Shown here piece after piece: positions 20,949 to 30,160 of a stretch of DNA of 64,000 nt. Numbering within the stretch: position 1 is the stretch's first letter; every line of letters begins with the position of its first letter. The notes beneath the pieces are model-generated. The model saw only the letters and a program-made list of their open reading frames with translations, did not search any database and was not told the DNA's origin. Origin of the DNA: Rubrivivax sp. (lineage in GTDB: Bacteria; Pseudomonadota; Gammaproteobacteria; Burkholderiales; Burkholderiaceae_C); contig JADCGP010000021.1 in the NCBI GenBank assembly GCA_020248915.1, positions 1-64,000 of the forward strand, in the 5' to 3' direction. The position numbers and the translations under genes were made by a program.

Positions 20949-22045
20949 GCGGTTCCGGCCCGTCGCTGGCTGCCCGGGTGCAGCGCTGGCAGCGCCGTGC
21001 CGGGCGCCACGATCTGCCCTGGCAGCGAACGCGCGACCCCTACCGCGTCTGGCTGTCGGAGGTGATGCTGCAGCAGACCCAGGTCGTCACGGTCATCGCC
21101 TACTACGAGCGGTTCCTCGCCCGCTTCCCCGACGTGCACGCGCTGGCCGCCGCACCGCTGGACGACGTGCTCGCGCTGTGGAGCGGCCTGGGCTATTACA
21201 GCCGGGCGCGCAACCTGCATCGCTGCGCCCAGGTCGTCGTGGCCGAGCACGGGGGGCGTTTCCCGGGCAGCGCGGCAGCGCTGTCCGCGCTGCCCGGCAT
21301 CGGCCGCAGCACCGCGGCGGCGATCGCTGCCTTCTGCTTCGGCGAGCGCGTGGCGATCCTCGACGGCAACGTCAAGCGCGTGCTGGCGCGCGCCCTCGGC
21401 TTCGGTGGCGACCTGTCGGTCGCGGCGGCGGAGCGCGAGCTCTGGGCAGCCGCGCAGGCGCTGCTGCCCGAGCGCGACATCGACATCTACACGCAGGGGC
21501 TGATGGACCTCGGCGCGACGCTGTGCACCACGCGCGACCCGAAGTGCCCCCGGTGTCCGCTGCGCACCACGTGCGTGGCGCAGCGCGAGGGCCGGCCGCT
21601 GGCGTACCCGGTGCGCACCCGCCGCGCGCGCCGCGGCACGCGCCGTCACGCGCTGCTGTGGCTGGTGCAGGGCGGGCGCTGGTGGCTCGTGCAGCGGCCC
21701 GGCCGCGGCGTGTGGGCCGGGCTGTGGAGCCTGGCCGAGTTCGAGTCGGCCGAGGCCCTGGAAACAGCCAGCGCGCGCTGGCCCGGCCGGGGCGAGCGGC
21801 TGCCGCTCATCGAGCACGCACTGACGCACTTCGATTGGACGCTCGAGCCGGTGCGCTGGACGCTGCCGCCGCGGGCGCGGCTGCCCGAGGTGCTCGCGGT
21901 GGACGGCGGTGCGTGGTTCGAGCCTGCAGCGGCGCTCGCGCTGGGCCTGCCCGCGCCGGTCAGGCGCATGCTGCAGTCGGCGGTGGAAAACGCGGATTCC
22001 GGTGCCGCTCAGGGCCCGATGACGACCTTCTTGTCTCGCAGGTAG
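20945..22045 (+). CDS. mutY: A/G-specific adenine glycosylase
   Basis: MutY removes adenine mispaired with 8-oxoguanine. The 366-residue protein has the catalytic Glu in SEVMLQQTQV, the helix-hairpin-helix LPGIGRSTAAA, and the Asp in ILDGNVKRVL. A [4Fe-4S] loop C-x6-C-x2-C-x5-C (CTTRDPKCPRCPLRTTC) follows, then a C-terminal NUDIX-like domain. The start is taken as the TTG overlapping the previous stop; a GTG at 20978 is possible. The last 37 bases overlap the LON-domain gene on the other strand. Confidence 0.95.
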   Translation: MSGSGPSLAARVQRWQRRAGRHDLPWQRTRDPYRVWLSEVMLQQTQVVTVIAYYERFLARFPDVHALAAAPLDDVLALWSGLGYYSRARNLHRCAQVVVAEHGGRFPGSAAALSALPGIGRSTAAAIAAFCFGERVAILDGNVKRVLARALGFGGDLSVAAAERELWAAAQALLPERDIDIYTQGLMDLGATLCTTRDPKCPRCPLRTTCVAQREGRPLAYPVRTRRARRGTRRHALLWLVQGGRWWLVQRPGRGVWAGLWSLAEFESAEALETASARWPGRGERLPLIEHALTHFDWTLEPVRWTLPPRARLPEVLAVDGGAWFEPAAALALGLPAPVRRMLQSAVENADSGAAQGPMTTFLSRR

Positions 22046-22710
22046 CCGTCGACGATCGACAGCCGAAGGACCGGGTCTTCCAGCGCCATCAGACGCTGCT
22101 TGGCGGCCAGCGGCACCGGCAGCAGCTCACACCAGCGGTTGGCCACCCAGCCCGCGTCGTCGAGGCGGTAGGGCTCGGAGAATGGCACTCGGTCCTGATG
22201 TCGCAGCTTGCGGATCGCCTCGGCCAGTGCCCCCACCGTGGGCAGCATCGCAGGGCCGGGCATGCGCACCGCGTCGGGTTCGAGCGGCTCGACGCTGCTG
22301 ACCCACAGCCCGTTGCCGCGCCGAACCGGCGTGCCGATGCGCCGGAAGCGCCGCCCGCCGCTGCAGCGCACGCGCAGGATGCCGGTGTGCTCGGCATCGA
22401 CGTCGTCGACGTGGGCCAGCACGCCGACGTCCTCCAGTTCGACCGCCTCGGCCGCACCGGCCGCACCCGCCTCGGGCCCCGCGCGCAGGCAGACGACGCC
22501 GAACGGCGCGCGCGTGCGCAGGCATTCGCCGATCAGGTCGAGGTAGCGCGCCTCGAAGACCTTCAGCCCGAGCAGCCCCTGAGGGAACAGCACCGCGCGC
22601 AGCGGGAAGAGCGGCAGCGGGTCGGGAAGGGCGGGCGCGGGCCCACGCCCGTCGGTGGCGCGGTTGTCCTGCGGACCCGGAGCAAGGGGCTCGTGGGCGC
22701 CGCCGCTCAC
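22009..22710 (-). CDS. LON N-terminal (substrate-binding) domain protein
   Basis: A 233-residue protein consisting of a LON/PUA-like substrate-binding domain without the AAA+ or protease parts of Lon. Recognisable features are [15 protein letters not shown], then [11 protein letters not shown] and a helical C-terminal half. Such stand-alone proteins are widespread and their function is not established. The GTG start overlaps the rapZ stop, so the two are co-translated. The 3' end overlaps mutY by 37 bases. Confidence 0.9.
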   Translation of the reverse strand: MSGGAHEPLAPGPQDNRATDGRGPAPALPDPLPLFPLRAVLFPQGLLGLKVFEARYLDLIGECLRTRAPFGVVCLRAGPEAGAAGAAEAVELEDVGVLAHVDDVDAEHTGILRVRCSGGRRFRRIGTPVRRGNGLWVSSVEPLEPDAVRMPGPAMLPTVGALAEAIRKLRHQDRVPFSEPYRLDDAGWVANRWCELLPVPLAAKQRLMALEDPVLRLSIVDGYLRDKKVVIGP

Positions 22711-23606
22711 TCGCGACCGTCCAGTTCTCGGTGGCGCACCAGCGCGGCGTAGCGGCCGTCGAAGCGCCGCGCCAGCGACTCCGCGGCGTAGACCGAGCGG
22801 TGCTGACCGCCCGTGCAGCCCAAGGCCACTGTCAGGTAACTGCGGTGGTCCTCCTCGAAGGCGGGGAGCCAGCGCGCGACGAAGGCGTGGATCTGGGTCA
22901 GCATGTCGGCGACCTCCGGCTGGGCCTCGAGGAAGGCCGCCACCGGCGCGTCGCGCCCCGTGAGGGGCCGCAGTTCACGGACGTAGAAGGGGTTGGGCAG
23001 CACGCGCAGGTCGAACACGAGGTCGGCGTCCAGCGGCACGCCGTGCTTGAAGGCGAAGGACTCGAACACCAGCGTCAGCGCTGCCGCGCGTGCGCCCACG
23101 AGCGACCGCATCCAGGAGCGCAGCAGCGAGGGGCGCAGCTGGCTGGTGTCGATCACGGTGGAGGCCTCGCGCAGGTCGGCCAGCAGGCGGCGCTCGAGAT
23201 CGATGGCCTCGAAGAGGGCGCGCGTCGCGTCGCTGCCGGGGTGCACCGCGCCCAGCGGGTGCGGCCTGCGCGTCTCGGAGAAGCGGCGCAGCAGCGCCTC
23301 GTTGCTCGCGTCGAGGAAGATCGACCTCGCGCTGATGCCCTCGGCACGCAGCGAGTGGATCAGCGGCACGATCAGCGGCAGCGAGCCCGCGGTGCGCACA
23401 TCGACCGCCACCGCGACGCGGCGCGTGAAGCGCTCGTGCTCCAGGCGCACGAACTCGCGCAGCAGCTCCGGCGGCAGGTTGTCGACGCAGAAGAACCCGG
23501 CGTCCTCCAGCGCGTGCAGCGCCACCGACTTGCCCGAACCGGAGATGCCGGTGATCAGCACCACCTCCTGGCGGCCGTGATCGGCCAGCGGGGCCCACTC
23601 GGTCAC
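22707..23606 (-). CDS. rapZ: RNase adapter protein RapZ (YvcJ family)
   Basis: A P-loop protein of 299 residues with Walker [12 protein letters not shown], Walker B-like [10 protein letters not shown] region and the conserved C-terminal [10 protein letters not shown] motif. In E. coli it binds small RNAs GlmY/GlmZ and guides RNase E, controlling glucosamine-6-phosphate synthase. It also binds nucleotides. In many Proteobacteria it sits with ptsN/hprK; here it follows recN. The GTG start lies 12 bases after the recN stop. Confidence 0.95.
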   Translation of the reverse strand: MTEWAPLADHGRQEVVLITGISGSGKSVALHALEDAGFFCVDNLPPELLREFVRLEHERFTRRVAVAVDVRTAGSLPLIVPLIHSLRAEGISARSIFLDASNEALLRRFSETRRPHPLGAVHPGSDATRALFEAIDLERRLLADLREASTVIDTSQLRPSLLRSWMRSLVGARAAALTLVFESFAFKHGVPLDADLVFDLRVLPNPFYVRELRPLTGRDAPVAAFLEAQPEVADMLTQIHAFVARWLPAFEEDHRSYLTVALGCTGGQHRSVYAAESLARRFDGRYAALVRHRELDGRE

Positions 23607-23618
23607 CCCGGGCCTCCC

Positions 23619-25331
23619 TCAGCGCCGCGTCCGGGCCGCCGTGCCCGGCGCCGCGCTGGAAGCCAGCATGGCCTGCGCGTGCGCCGTGCCCGACAGCGTG
23701 CCGCCGCCCAGCATCCGCGCGATCTCCGCCACGCGGTCCTCGCCCTCGACGGGATCGATCGACGACAGCGTCTGCCGGCCCTGCAGCGCCTTGGCCACCA
23801 CGAAGTGCCGATCGGCGCAGGCGGCCACCTGGGCCAGGTGCGTGACGGCCAGCACCTGCGCGTGCCGTCCGAGCTGCTTCATCAGGCGGCCGACGCTGTC
23901 GGCGACCGCACCGCCGATGCCGCTGTCGATCTCGTCGAACACGAGCGTGGCCGCGGTGGCGCCGTCGCCGCCGCGCGCGGCGGTGCTCACCGCGATGGCC
24001 AGCGCGAGACGCGAGAGCTCGCCGCCCGAGGCCACCTTGGCCAGCGCGCGTGGCGTGCTGCCGGCGTGGCCGGCCACGCGCAGCTCCACCGTCTCGAGGC
24101 CGAAGGACTGTGGCTCGTCGACGGGCACCAGCGCAACCTCGAAGCGGCCGCCGGCCATGCCGAGCTGCTGCATCGCGGCCGTCACGGCCTCGGCCAGGCG
24201 CGGAGCCGCATTCGCGCGAGCCCGCGACAGCGCCCGTGCCTGCTCGCGCCAAGCGCGTTCGGCCGCGTCCGCGGCGCGCTCCAGGCCCTCGAGGTCGGCC
24301 GCGGCGTCCAGTGACTTCAGCTCCTGCTTCCAGCCGGCGCGCAGCGCCGGCAGCTCGGCCGGCGTGCGGCGGTAGCGCCGCGCCAGCGCGATCCAGGCCG
24401 CCATGCGCGCGTCGAGCTCGGCGAGGCGCTGCGGGTCGGGCTCGGTGCGGCCGAGGTAGCCACCGAGCGTGCGCGCGGCGTCCTCCAGCTCGGCCTGCGC
24501 GGTGCCGAGCAGCTCGGCCACCGCGGCCAGCTCGGGGTCGTATGCGGCCACCGCGCGCAGCGCGCCGGCCGCCCGGCCGACGAGGGCAATGGCATCGTCT
24601 TCGCGCGCGCGTCCACGCTCGGCGCCGGCCAGGTCGGCCAACGCGCCGCGCGCGCCGTCGAGCAGCGCCTGCCCGTGCGCGAGTCGCCGGTGCTCGGCCT
24701 CGAGTTCGGGCCACTCCTCGGCGCCGGGGTCGAGCCGGTCGAGCTCGCCGATCTGCCACTGCAGCCGCTCGCGCTCGCGCTCCAGGGAGTCGCGCTGCCG
24801 GCGCGCCTGCTCCAGCCGCGCCAGCGCGTCGCGCCAGGCGGCCCACGCGGCGGCCGTCGGGGCCGGGTCGATGCCGGCCTGCGCGTCGAGCAGCGCGCGC
24901 ACCGCGGCCGGGCGCGTCAGGCTCTGCCAGGCATGCTGGCCGTGGATGTCGACGAGCGCCTCGCCGGCCTCGCGCAGCTGGGCGACGGTGGCCGCGCCGC
25001 CGTTGATCCAGGCCCGGCTCTTGCCCTGCGCGTCGATCGTGCGCCGCAGCAGCAGTGTCGCGTCGGGGCCGGCCGGCGCCTCGAAGCCCGATTCCTCCAG
25101 CCAGGGCAGCAGCGTGGCGGGCAGGTCGAACTCGGCCGACACCTCGGCGCGGGCGGCACCCTCGCGCACCAGCGCGGCGTCGCCGCGCCCGCCCAGTGCG
25201 AGCTGCAGCGCGTCGACCAGGATCGACTTGCCGGCGCCGGTCTCGCCGGTGAGCACGGTGAAACCGGGCCCGAGCTCCAGCTCGAGCTCGGCCACGATCA
25301 CCACGTCGCGCAGCAGCAGCCGGCGCAGCAT
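23619..25331 (-). CDS. recN: DNA repair protein RecN
   Basis: An SMC-like ATPase of 570 residues acting in double-strand-break repair. The N terminus has LRDVVIVAELELELGPGF and Walker A GETGAGKSIL. A long Arg/Ala/Glu-rich coiled coil occupies about residues 150-370, and the C-terminal ATPase half has the signature SGGELSRLALA and Walker B VFDEIDSGIGG. It is encoded after nadK, separated by only 9 bases, as in Burkholderia and relatives. Confidence 0.96.
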   Translation of the reverse strand: MLRRLLLRDVVIVAELELELGPGFTVLTGETGAGKSILVDALQLALGGRGDAALVREGAARAEVSAEFDLPATLLPWLEESGFEAPAGPDATLLLRRTIDAQGKSRAWINGGAATVAQLREAGEALVDIHGQHAWQSLTRPAAVRALLDAQAGIDPAPTAAAWAAWRDALARLEQARRQRDSLERERERLQWQIGELDRLDPGAEEWPELEAEHRRLAHGQALLDGARGALADLAGAERGRAREDDAIALVGRAAGALRAVAAYDPELAAVAELLGTAQAELEDAARTLGGYLGRTEPDPQRLAELDARMAAWIALARRYRRTPAELPALRAGWKQELKSLDAAADLEGLERAADAAERAWREQARALSRARANAAPRLAEAVTAAMQQLGMAGGRFEVALVPVDEPQSFGLETVELRVAGHAGSTPRALAKVASGGELSRLALAIAVSTAARGGDGATAATLVFDEIDSGIGGAVADSVGRLMKQLGRHAQVLAVTHLAQVAACADRHFVVAKALQGRQTLSSIDPVEGEDRVAEIARMLGGGTLSGTAHAQAMLASSAAPGTAARTRR

Positions 25332-25340
25332 CGCACGCTC

Positions 25341-26216
25341 CTAGACCACGCCCTCGTACCAGCGGAGCTTGCGGCGCAGAGTGGCGTAGTAGCTCCAGCC
25401 GCGCGGGTGCAGGAAGCGCACCTGGTGCTGGCTGCGCCGGACGCGGACCTGGTCGCCGAGGATCAGGCTGGCGATGTTGTGCATGTCGAAGTTGGCCGAC
25501 ACGTCCTTGCCCGACACCACGCCGATGCGGACTTCACCGTGGTCGGGCAGCACGATCGGGCGGTTGGACAGCGTGTGGGAGGCGATCGGCACCATGACCA
25601 GGCCGCCGATCGCCGGATGCAGTATCGGGCCGCCGGCCGACAGTGCATAGGCCGTGCTGCCGGTGGGGGTGCTGACGATCAGGCCGTCGGCGCGCAGGTT
25701 AGCGACGAAGTCGCCGTCGACGTCGACCCGCAGCTCCACCATGCTGGCCGAGGCGCCCCGGCTCACGACGACGTCGTTCAGCGACAGGCCCTCGAAGATG
25801 CGCTCGCCGTCGCGCCAGACCTCGCCCGTGAGCATCGAGCGGTGCTCGCTCTCGAAGTCGCCGGCCACGATAGGGCCGAGCGCGTCGCGGAACTGGCCGA
25901 GCGGGATGTCGGTGATGAAGCCGAGCCGTCCCTGGTTGATGCCCACCAGCGGCACGTGGAAGGGCGCCAGCTCGCGCGCGATGGCCAGCATCGTCCCGTC
26001 GCCGCCCACCACCACCGCCAGGTCGCAGCGCTGGCCGACCTGCTCGGGCGTCAGGGCCTCGAAGTCGGCGCTGCCGGTGGCCCGCGCGGTGTCGCGCTCG
26101 AGGCAGACCTCGAGCCCCTGGTCGACGAGGAAGTGCGCGATCTCCTCGAGCACCGGCCGGATCCCCTGGGCCTGGTACTTGCCCACGATCGCCGCGTGAC
26201 GGAAACGTGCCGGCAT
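25341..26216 (-). CDS. nadK: NAD kinase
   Basis: Phosphorylates NAD to NADP. The 291-residue protein shows [16 protein letters not shown] (the GGDG motif), [19 protein letters not shown] and [17 protein letters not shown] chose the ATG at 26216 ([15 protein letters not shown]) because homology starts there and a -10-like TGTAAT ends 6 bases before it. A much longer open frame upstream runs antisense to hrcA and is not the gene. It is divergent from hrcA across an 81-base gap. Confidence 0.96.
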   Translation of the reverse strand: MPARFRHAAIVGKYQAQGIRPVLEEIAHFLVDQGLEVCLERDTARATGSADFEALTPEQVGQRCDLAVVVGGDGTMLAIARELAPFHVPLVGINQGRLGFITDIPLGQFRDALGPIVAGDFESEHRSMLTGEVWRDGERIFEGLSLNDVVVSRGASASMVELRVDVDGDFVANLRADGLIVSTPTGSTAYALSAGGPILHPAIGGLVMVPIASHTLSNRPIVLPDHGEVRIGVVSGKDVSANFDMHNIASLILGDQVRVRRSQHQVRFLHPRGWSYYATLRRKLRWYEGVV

Positions 26217-26222
26217 GAATCC

Positions 26223-26228
26223 ATTACA
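26223..26228 (-). promoter_or_regulatory. -10-like box TGTAAT before nadK
   Basis: On the minus strand TGTAAT ends 6 bases before the nadK ATG, leaving no room for a Shine-Dalgarno. With the box at 26285 it forms a divergent promoter pair. Confidence 0.45.
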
Positions 26229-26284
26229 CCATAGGGTCTGCGCCGCGCGAGGCCCCCGTACGGATGCCCCCGGGGCGTGCTCCG

Positions 26285-26290
26285 TACAAT
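26285..26290 (+). promoter_or_regulatory. -10-like box TACAAT before hrcA
   Basis: TACAAT ends 7 bases before the hrcA ATG. No CIRCE-type inverted repeat is visible in the 81-base nadK/hrcA gap, so there is no sign of self-repression there. Confidence 0.5.
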
Positions 26291-26297
26291 CCGGTGC

Positions 26298-27335
26298 ATG
26301 CTGGACGACCGCGCGCGGATCCTGCTGAAGGCCCTCGTCGAGCGCTACATCGCCGACGGACAGCCGGTCGGCTCGCGCACGCTGTCGCGCGCGTCGGGGC
26401 TGGAGCTGTCGCCGGCCACGATCCGCAACGTGATGGCCGACCTCGAGGAGCTGGGCCTGATCGCCAGCCCCCACACCAGCGCCGGCCGCGTGCCCACCGC
26501 CCGCGGCTACCGGCTGTTCGTCGACACCATGCTGACCGCGCGGCCGCTCGACCTGGACGCCGTGCAGTCGGTGGAGCCCGAGCTGGTCGCGGCGCGCGAG
26601 CAGCTGCACCCCGACCAGCCGCAGCGGGTGATCGCCCAGGCCGCCGCGCTGTTGTCCAGCCTGAGCAGCTACGTCGGCGTCGTCAGCGCGCCGCGCAAGG
26701 CCGGCGTGTTCCACCACATCGAGTTCCTGCGTCTGGGCGAGCGCCGCGTGCTGGTGATCCTGGTCGCCCCGGACGGCGACGTGCAGAACCGCGTGATCTT
26801 CACCGCCCGCGATCACACCCAGGCCGAGCTGCTCGAGGCCACGAACCACCTCAACGCGCACTACGCCGGCCTGTCGCTCGAGGAGGTGCGCTCGCGCCTC
26901 CGGGGCGAGATCGACGCGCTGCGCGGCGAGATCGCGGCGCTGATGCAGGCGGCGGTCGACGCCGGCAGCGAGGCGCTGGCCGAGAGCAGCGACCACGTGG
27001 TGGTCAGCGGCGAGCGCAACCTGATCGGCGTGCAGGACTTCGGCAACGACATGGGCAGCCTGCGGCGGCTGTTCGACGTGTTCGAGCGCAAGACCGACCT
27101 GATGCGGCTGCTCGACGTCAGCAGCCGGGCCGAGGGCGTACGCATCTTCATCGGTGGCGAGAGCCAGGTCGTGCCGTTCGAGCAGTTGTCGGTCGTCACC
27201 GCCCCGTACGAGGTCGACGGCCGCGTCGTCGGGACGCTGGGCGTGATCGGCCCGACCCGGATGCCCTACGACCGCATGATCCAGATCGTCGACATCACCG
27301 CCCGGCTGGTCGGCCACGCGCTGTCGCTGCGCTGA
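26298..27335 (+). CDS. hrcA: heat-inducible transcription repressor HrcA
   Basis: HrcA represses groE/dnaK operons by binding CIRCE elements and is helped by GroEL. The 345-residue protein starts [20 protein letters not shown]. Its winged-helix part includes [29 protein letters not shown]. The GAF-like core and dimerisation region end with [12 protein letters not shown]. Being next to nadK and recN matches other betaproteobacteria. Its targets are not in this window. Confidence 0.96.
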   Translation: MLDDRARILLKALVERYIADGQPVGSRTLSRASGLELSPATIRNVMADLEELGLIASPHTSAGRVPTARGYRLFVDTMLTARPLDLDAVQSVEPELVAAREQLHPDQPQRVIAQAAALLSSLSSYVGVVSAPRKAGVFHHIEFLRLGERRVLVILVAPDGDVQNRVIFTARDHTQAELLEATNHLNAHYAGLSLEEVRSRLRGEIDALRGEIAALMQAAVDAGSEALAESSDHVVVSGERNLIGVQDFGNDMGSLRRLFDVFERKTDLMRLLDVSSRAEGVRIFIGGESQVVPFEQLSVVTAPYEVDGRVVGTLGVIGPTRMPYDRMIQIVDITARLVGHALSLR

Positions 27336-27361
27336 GGCGCAATCCCTAGAATGCCCCTGGC

Positions 27362-27434
27362 GGGCCGTTAGCTCAGTGGTCAGAGCAGGGGACTCATAAT
27401 CCCTTGGTCGCTGGTTCGAACCCAGCACGGCCTA
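27362..27434 (+). tRNA. tRNA with CAT anticodon (Ile2-like, or elongator Met)
   Basis: A 73-base cloverleaf: acceptor GGGCCGT with ACGGCCT, D-arm GCTC..GAGC, anticodon stem GGGGA/TCCCT with loop CTCATAA (anticodon CAT), T-arm GCTGG TTCGAAC CCAGC, discriminator A. CCA is not encoded. Position 1-72 is a G-U pair. The D-loop, the variable loop TGGTC and the T-stem look like the E. coli tRNA-Ile2 whose CAT is modified to lysidine, from memory of that sequence. An elongator Met identity cannot be excluded. Confidence 0.88.
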
Positions 27435-27557
27435 CCGCACTGCCGACGCCGTGCCGCCGGCCCGGGCCCGGGCGGGCCCGCCAAGCCCCCTTGCCGCCAC
27501 GCGGTTCACCCCCGCACGGCTGCCACGGCGCACCTGCCGGAACAACTCGACGCCCGC

Positions 27558-27563
27558 CATAAT
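27558..27563 (+). promoter_or_regulatory. -10-like box CATAAT before the small membrane protein
   Basis: CATAAT ends 6 bases before the ATG at 27570, the same arrangement as at mutM. The GC-rich stretch between the tRNA and this box holds no gene. Confidence 0.45.
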
Positions 27564-27569
27564 CGACCG

Positions 27570-27785
27570 ATGCCTGTCTTCTACTGGACGATGGGGGTGC
27601 TGATCGTGGGCACGCTCGTGCCTTCGGTGTTGTACCTCTTGCTGTACGCCGTGACGGGGGAGGAAGGCTGCATGCGGCGTGCGCGGGCCCTGTGGAACTT
27701 CAGCCGCGTGCTGACGCTCGTGGGCTTCAACGCTCTGGTCTGGGGCCACGTCGTCGTCGGCCTGTGGCGGATCTGGTTCTCCTGA
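27570..27785 (+). CDS. small two-helix membrane protein
   Basis: A 71-residue hypothetical protein. Two hydrophobic segments (about residues 5-28 and 45-67) flank a short charged loop (TGEEGCMRRARALWNFSR), so it is probably an inner-membrane hairpin. Support for it being real: codon use fits the surroundings, the start matches the local -10-box pattern, and no other gene occupies the interval. I do not recognise a family. It stands alone between a tRNA and a DsrE-like gene. Confidence 0.7.
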   Translation: MPVFYWTMGVLIVGTLVPSVLYLLLYAVTGEEGCMRRARALWNFSRVLTLVGFNALVWGHVVVGLWRIWFS

Positions 27786-27898
27786 GCGGCGCGCGTCGCC
27801 GATCTCGGCTCCCCTTGAGCCAGGCCAAGTCGGCCCGCCGTCGTGCGCCTTAGGGTCTGAACCATCGCCGGGCCGTGCGAGCGCGGCGGAGGATGGCC

Positions 27899-28336
27899 AT
27901 GAAGAAGACGATGACGGTCCTGTGCGTCGCGGCCCTGATCGGGGCCGCGCAGCCGCTGCTGGCGGCACCACCCGCGCCGGGCGATCCGATCGGCGCGGTG
28001 TACCACATCAACGAGGTCGACAAGGCGCGCGGCCTGCTGGCCAACGTTCGCAACCACCTGCGCGACGACCCGACCACGCGCATCGTCGTCGTCGCCAACG
28101 GCGGCGGCATCGACTGGCTCCTGAAGGACGCGGTCGACAAGGGCGGCCTGCCCTTCGCCCCCGCACTCGATGAACTGTCGGCCGCCGGCGTCCAGTTCAA
28201 GGTCTGTCGCAACACGCTGGCGGCGCGCCGGCTCGGCGACGACGCGGTGGCCGCGCAGGTGGGTGTCGTCCAGGCGGGCGTCGGCGAGATCGCACGCCTG
28301 CAGGCGCGCCAGGGCTACGTCTACATCAAGCCCTGA
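27899..28336 (+). CDS. DsrE-like (DUF1791) periplasmic protein
   Basis: A 145-residue protein with a signal peptide (to about residue 22, QPLLAAPP) and a DsrE/F-type fold: INEVDKARGLLANVRNHL, then RIVVVANGGGIDWLL, and the conserved Cys in GVQFKVCRNTLAARRL. Relatives are small periplasmic proteins linked loosely to sulfur or redox chemistry. The start ATG at 27899 was chosen because GGAGG precedes it by 6 bases; an ATG at 27893 overlaps that site. The 3' end overlaps the dehydrogenase gene by 11 bases. Confidence 0.85.
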   Translation: MKKTMTVLCVAALIGAAQPLLAAPPAPGDPIGAVYHINEVDKARGLLANVRNHLRDDPTTRIVVVANGGGIDWLLKDAVDKGGLPFAPALDELSAAGVQFKVCRNTLAARRLGDDAVAAQVGVVQAGVGEIARLQARQGYVYIKP

Positions 28337-29438
28337 CGGCGTCCGGGGCGGCGGGCCGGCTGGCCTCGGCCCGGAAGTCGAGCAGCACCTTCATCGACCG
28401 GCGGCGGTCCGCCGCCTGCTCGAACGCCTCGCGCGCACGCGACAGCGGGTAGATGCCGCTGAGCAGCGGCCGCAGGTCGATGCGTCCCTCGTTGATCAGG
28501 CGCACCGCCAGCGCGTACTCGGCGTGGAAGCGGAAGCTGCCGCACAGCGTCAGTTCCTTGGCGACGACCAGGTTCTGCGGCAGCGTGACGTCGCCGCCGA
28601 GCCCGAGCTGCACCAGCGTGCCGCGGGGCCGCAGCACCTCGAGCGCGGCGCGCAGCGCCGGGCCGGCGCCGCTGCACTCGAACACCACGTCGAAGCTGCC
28701 CTTGTCGGCAGCGTACTGCTGGGTCCAGCCCGGCTCGGACGCCGCGTTCACCGCGGTACCGGCGCCCAGCGCACGTGCGACGGCCAGCGTCTCGTCGGTC
28801 AGGTCGACGGCGGTCACGTCGGCAGCGCCGTGCACGCGCGCGGCGGCGATCACCAGCGCGCCGATCGGGCCGCACCCCGACACGAGCACGCGGCGGCCGA
28901 GCAGCGGCCCCGCACGTGACACGCCGTGCAGCGCGACCGCCAGCGGCTCGGCCAGCGCGGCCAGCTGCAGCGGCACGCCGTCGGCCACCGGCTCGCACTG
29001 CACGGCGTCGCACACGAGCAGGTCGCGGAACGCGCCCTCGACATGCGGGTCGCGCATCGCGCTGCCGTAGAAGTGCATGTCCAGGCACTGGTTGGGCAGG
29101 CCCTCCAGGCAGTAGCGGCAGCGCGCGCACGGCCGGCTCGGGTTCACCGCGACGCGGTCGCCCGCGCGGACCCGGGTGACCCCCGGGCCGACAGCCTGCA
29201 CCGTGCCGGCGACCTCGTGGCCGAGGATCATCGGCCGCCGGATGCGCACCGTGCCGAAGCCCCCTGCGTGGAAGTAGTGCAGGTCCGAGCCGCAGATCCC
29301 GCCGAAGCCAACGCGCACCAGCACCTCCCCGGGGCCGGGCTCGCCGGACGTGCGTTCCTCCAGCCTGAGGTCGTCCGGCGCATGGATCACCAGGCAGCGG
29401 CAGTGCAGGCGCAGCGGTGCGCCGTCCTCGTCGGTCAT
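28326..29438 (-). CDS. idnD: zinc-dependent dehydrogenase, L-idonate 5-dehydrogenase type
   Basis: A medium-chain alcohol dehydrogenase of 370 residues. Catalytic-zinc ligands lie in FGGICGSDLHYFH and LGHEVAG; a structural zinc site is CARCRYCLEGLPNQC. The NAD(P) fold has VSGCGPIGALVI. The motif HAGGFGTVRIRRPMILGHE is characteristic of L-idonate 5-dehydrogenases, which interconvert L-idonate and 5-ketogluconate. No other idonate or gluconate genes lie nearby, so the physiological substrate is uncertain. It is convergent with the DsrE-like gene. Confidence 0.85.
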   Translation of the reverse strand: MTDEDGAPLRLHCRCLVIHAPDDLRLEERTSGEPGPGEVLVRVGFGGICGSDLHYFHAGGFGTVRIRRPMILGHEVAGTVQAVGPGVTRVRAGDRVAVNPSRPCARCRYCLEGLPNQCLDMHFYGSAMRDPHVEGAFRDLLVCDAVQCEPVADGVPLQLAALAEPLAVALHGVSRAGPLLGRRVLVSGCGPIGALVIAAARVHGAADVTAVDLTDETLAVARALGAGTAVNAASEPGWTQQYAADKGSFDVVFECSGAGPALRAALEVLRPRGTLVQLGLGGDVTLPQNLVVAKELTLCGSFRFHAEYALAVRLINEGRIDLRPLLSGIYPLSRAREAFEQAADRRRSMKVLLDFRAEASRPAAPDAVRA

Positions 29439-29519
29439 CGGGTCGTCCTCGAAAGCGGCAGGCTGCCGAGGATAGCCGCGCTCCGCGGCCGAGGGGCGGG
29501 GTCGAGCCCGCCGTCCAGG

Positions 29520-30029
29520 TCAGGTGCGCGGCGGTGCCGTGGTGGCCACCGGCGCCGCGGGCGGCGGCGGCGCCTTGGTCACCCGCACCTTGCCGCCGGT
29601 CGTCACCAGCAGCACCGGGTCGCCCGCGGCGAAGGTCTCGCTGGCGCGTGCCTGGACGATGGAGCGCCGCTCGCCGCTCTTGAGCTGGACCAGGATCTCG
29701 AGGGCCTCCTCGCGTGTGGCCATCCGCTCCGCGGCGTTGCCGACGACGCCGCCGACGACCGCCCCGAGCACGCTGGCGACGACCGCGTCGCGGCTGCCGC
29801 CCACTCCGGATCCGGCCACGCCACCGGCGACCGCGCCGGCGCTGGCGCCGAGGCCGGACTGGCTGCCCTCGACGACCACCGGCCGTGTCGACAGCACCAC
29901 CGCGTCGACGACGGTGGACATGCGCTGCGCGTCGCCGCGCGAGACGACGTCGGGGCTGGTGGTGGAGCAGGCGGCCAGCACGAGGGTCGAGGCGATGGCC
30001 AGCGCGCGGAAGGTGAAGGTTCTCGTCAT
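29520..30029 (-). CDS. glycine-zipper outer-membrane lipoprotein (SlyB-like)
   Basis: A 169-residue lipoprotein: signal with lipobox LVLAAC, a short linker, then a Gly-rich double segment (about residues 60-100, containing GAVAGGVAGSGVGG and LGAVVGGVVGN) that fits the glycine-zipper 2TM domain of SlyB/17-kDa antigen proteins. The C-terminal part has a small beta domain (QLKSGERRSIVQ) and a Pro/Ala tail. Such proteins stabilise the outer membrane. A Shine-Dalgarno-like GGAGAG lies before the ATG. Confidence 0.88.
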   Translation of the reverse strand: MTRTFTFRALAIASTLVLAACSTTSPDVVSRGDAQRMSTVVDAVVLSTRPVVVEGSQSGLGASAGAVAGGVAGSGVGGSRDAVVASVLGAVVGGVVGNAAERMATREEALEILVQLKSGERRSIVQARASETFAAGDPVLLVTTGGKVRVTKAPPPPAAPVATTAPPRT

Positions 30030-30120
30030 GTCGGTCTCTCCGGGTGCGAAGTTCGTGTTCCGGTATGGAGGCGTCGGACGCCGAGTAGTTCCACCGGCGG
30101 ATTGTGTCCCGCTCCCCCAG

Positions 30121-30140
30121 TCCCGGCGCCGGCGCCGGGA
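30121..30140. other. perfect 20-bp palindrome downstream of HNH gene
   Basis: TCCCGGCGCC followed directly by its reverse complement, with no loop base, lies 20 bases after the HNH stop and 91 bases before the lipoprotein start on the same strand. It could be a terminator hairpin for the HNH gene or a protein-binding site. Confidence 0.45.
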
Positions 30141-30160
30141 CGCGCCCGGCGCGGTCGTCG

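Noticed and set aside
26217..27428. Upstream extension of nadK across hrcA
   Set aside because: It is antisense to hrcA, and NAD kinase homology and the -10-like box place the start at 26216.
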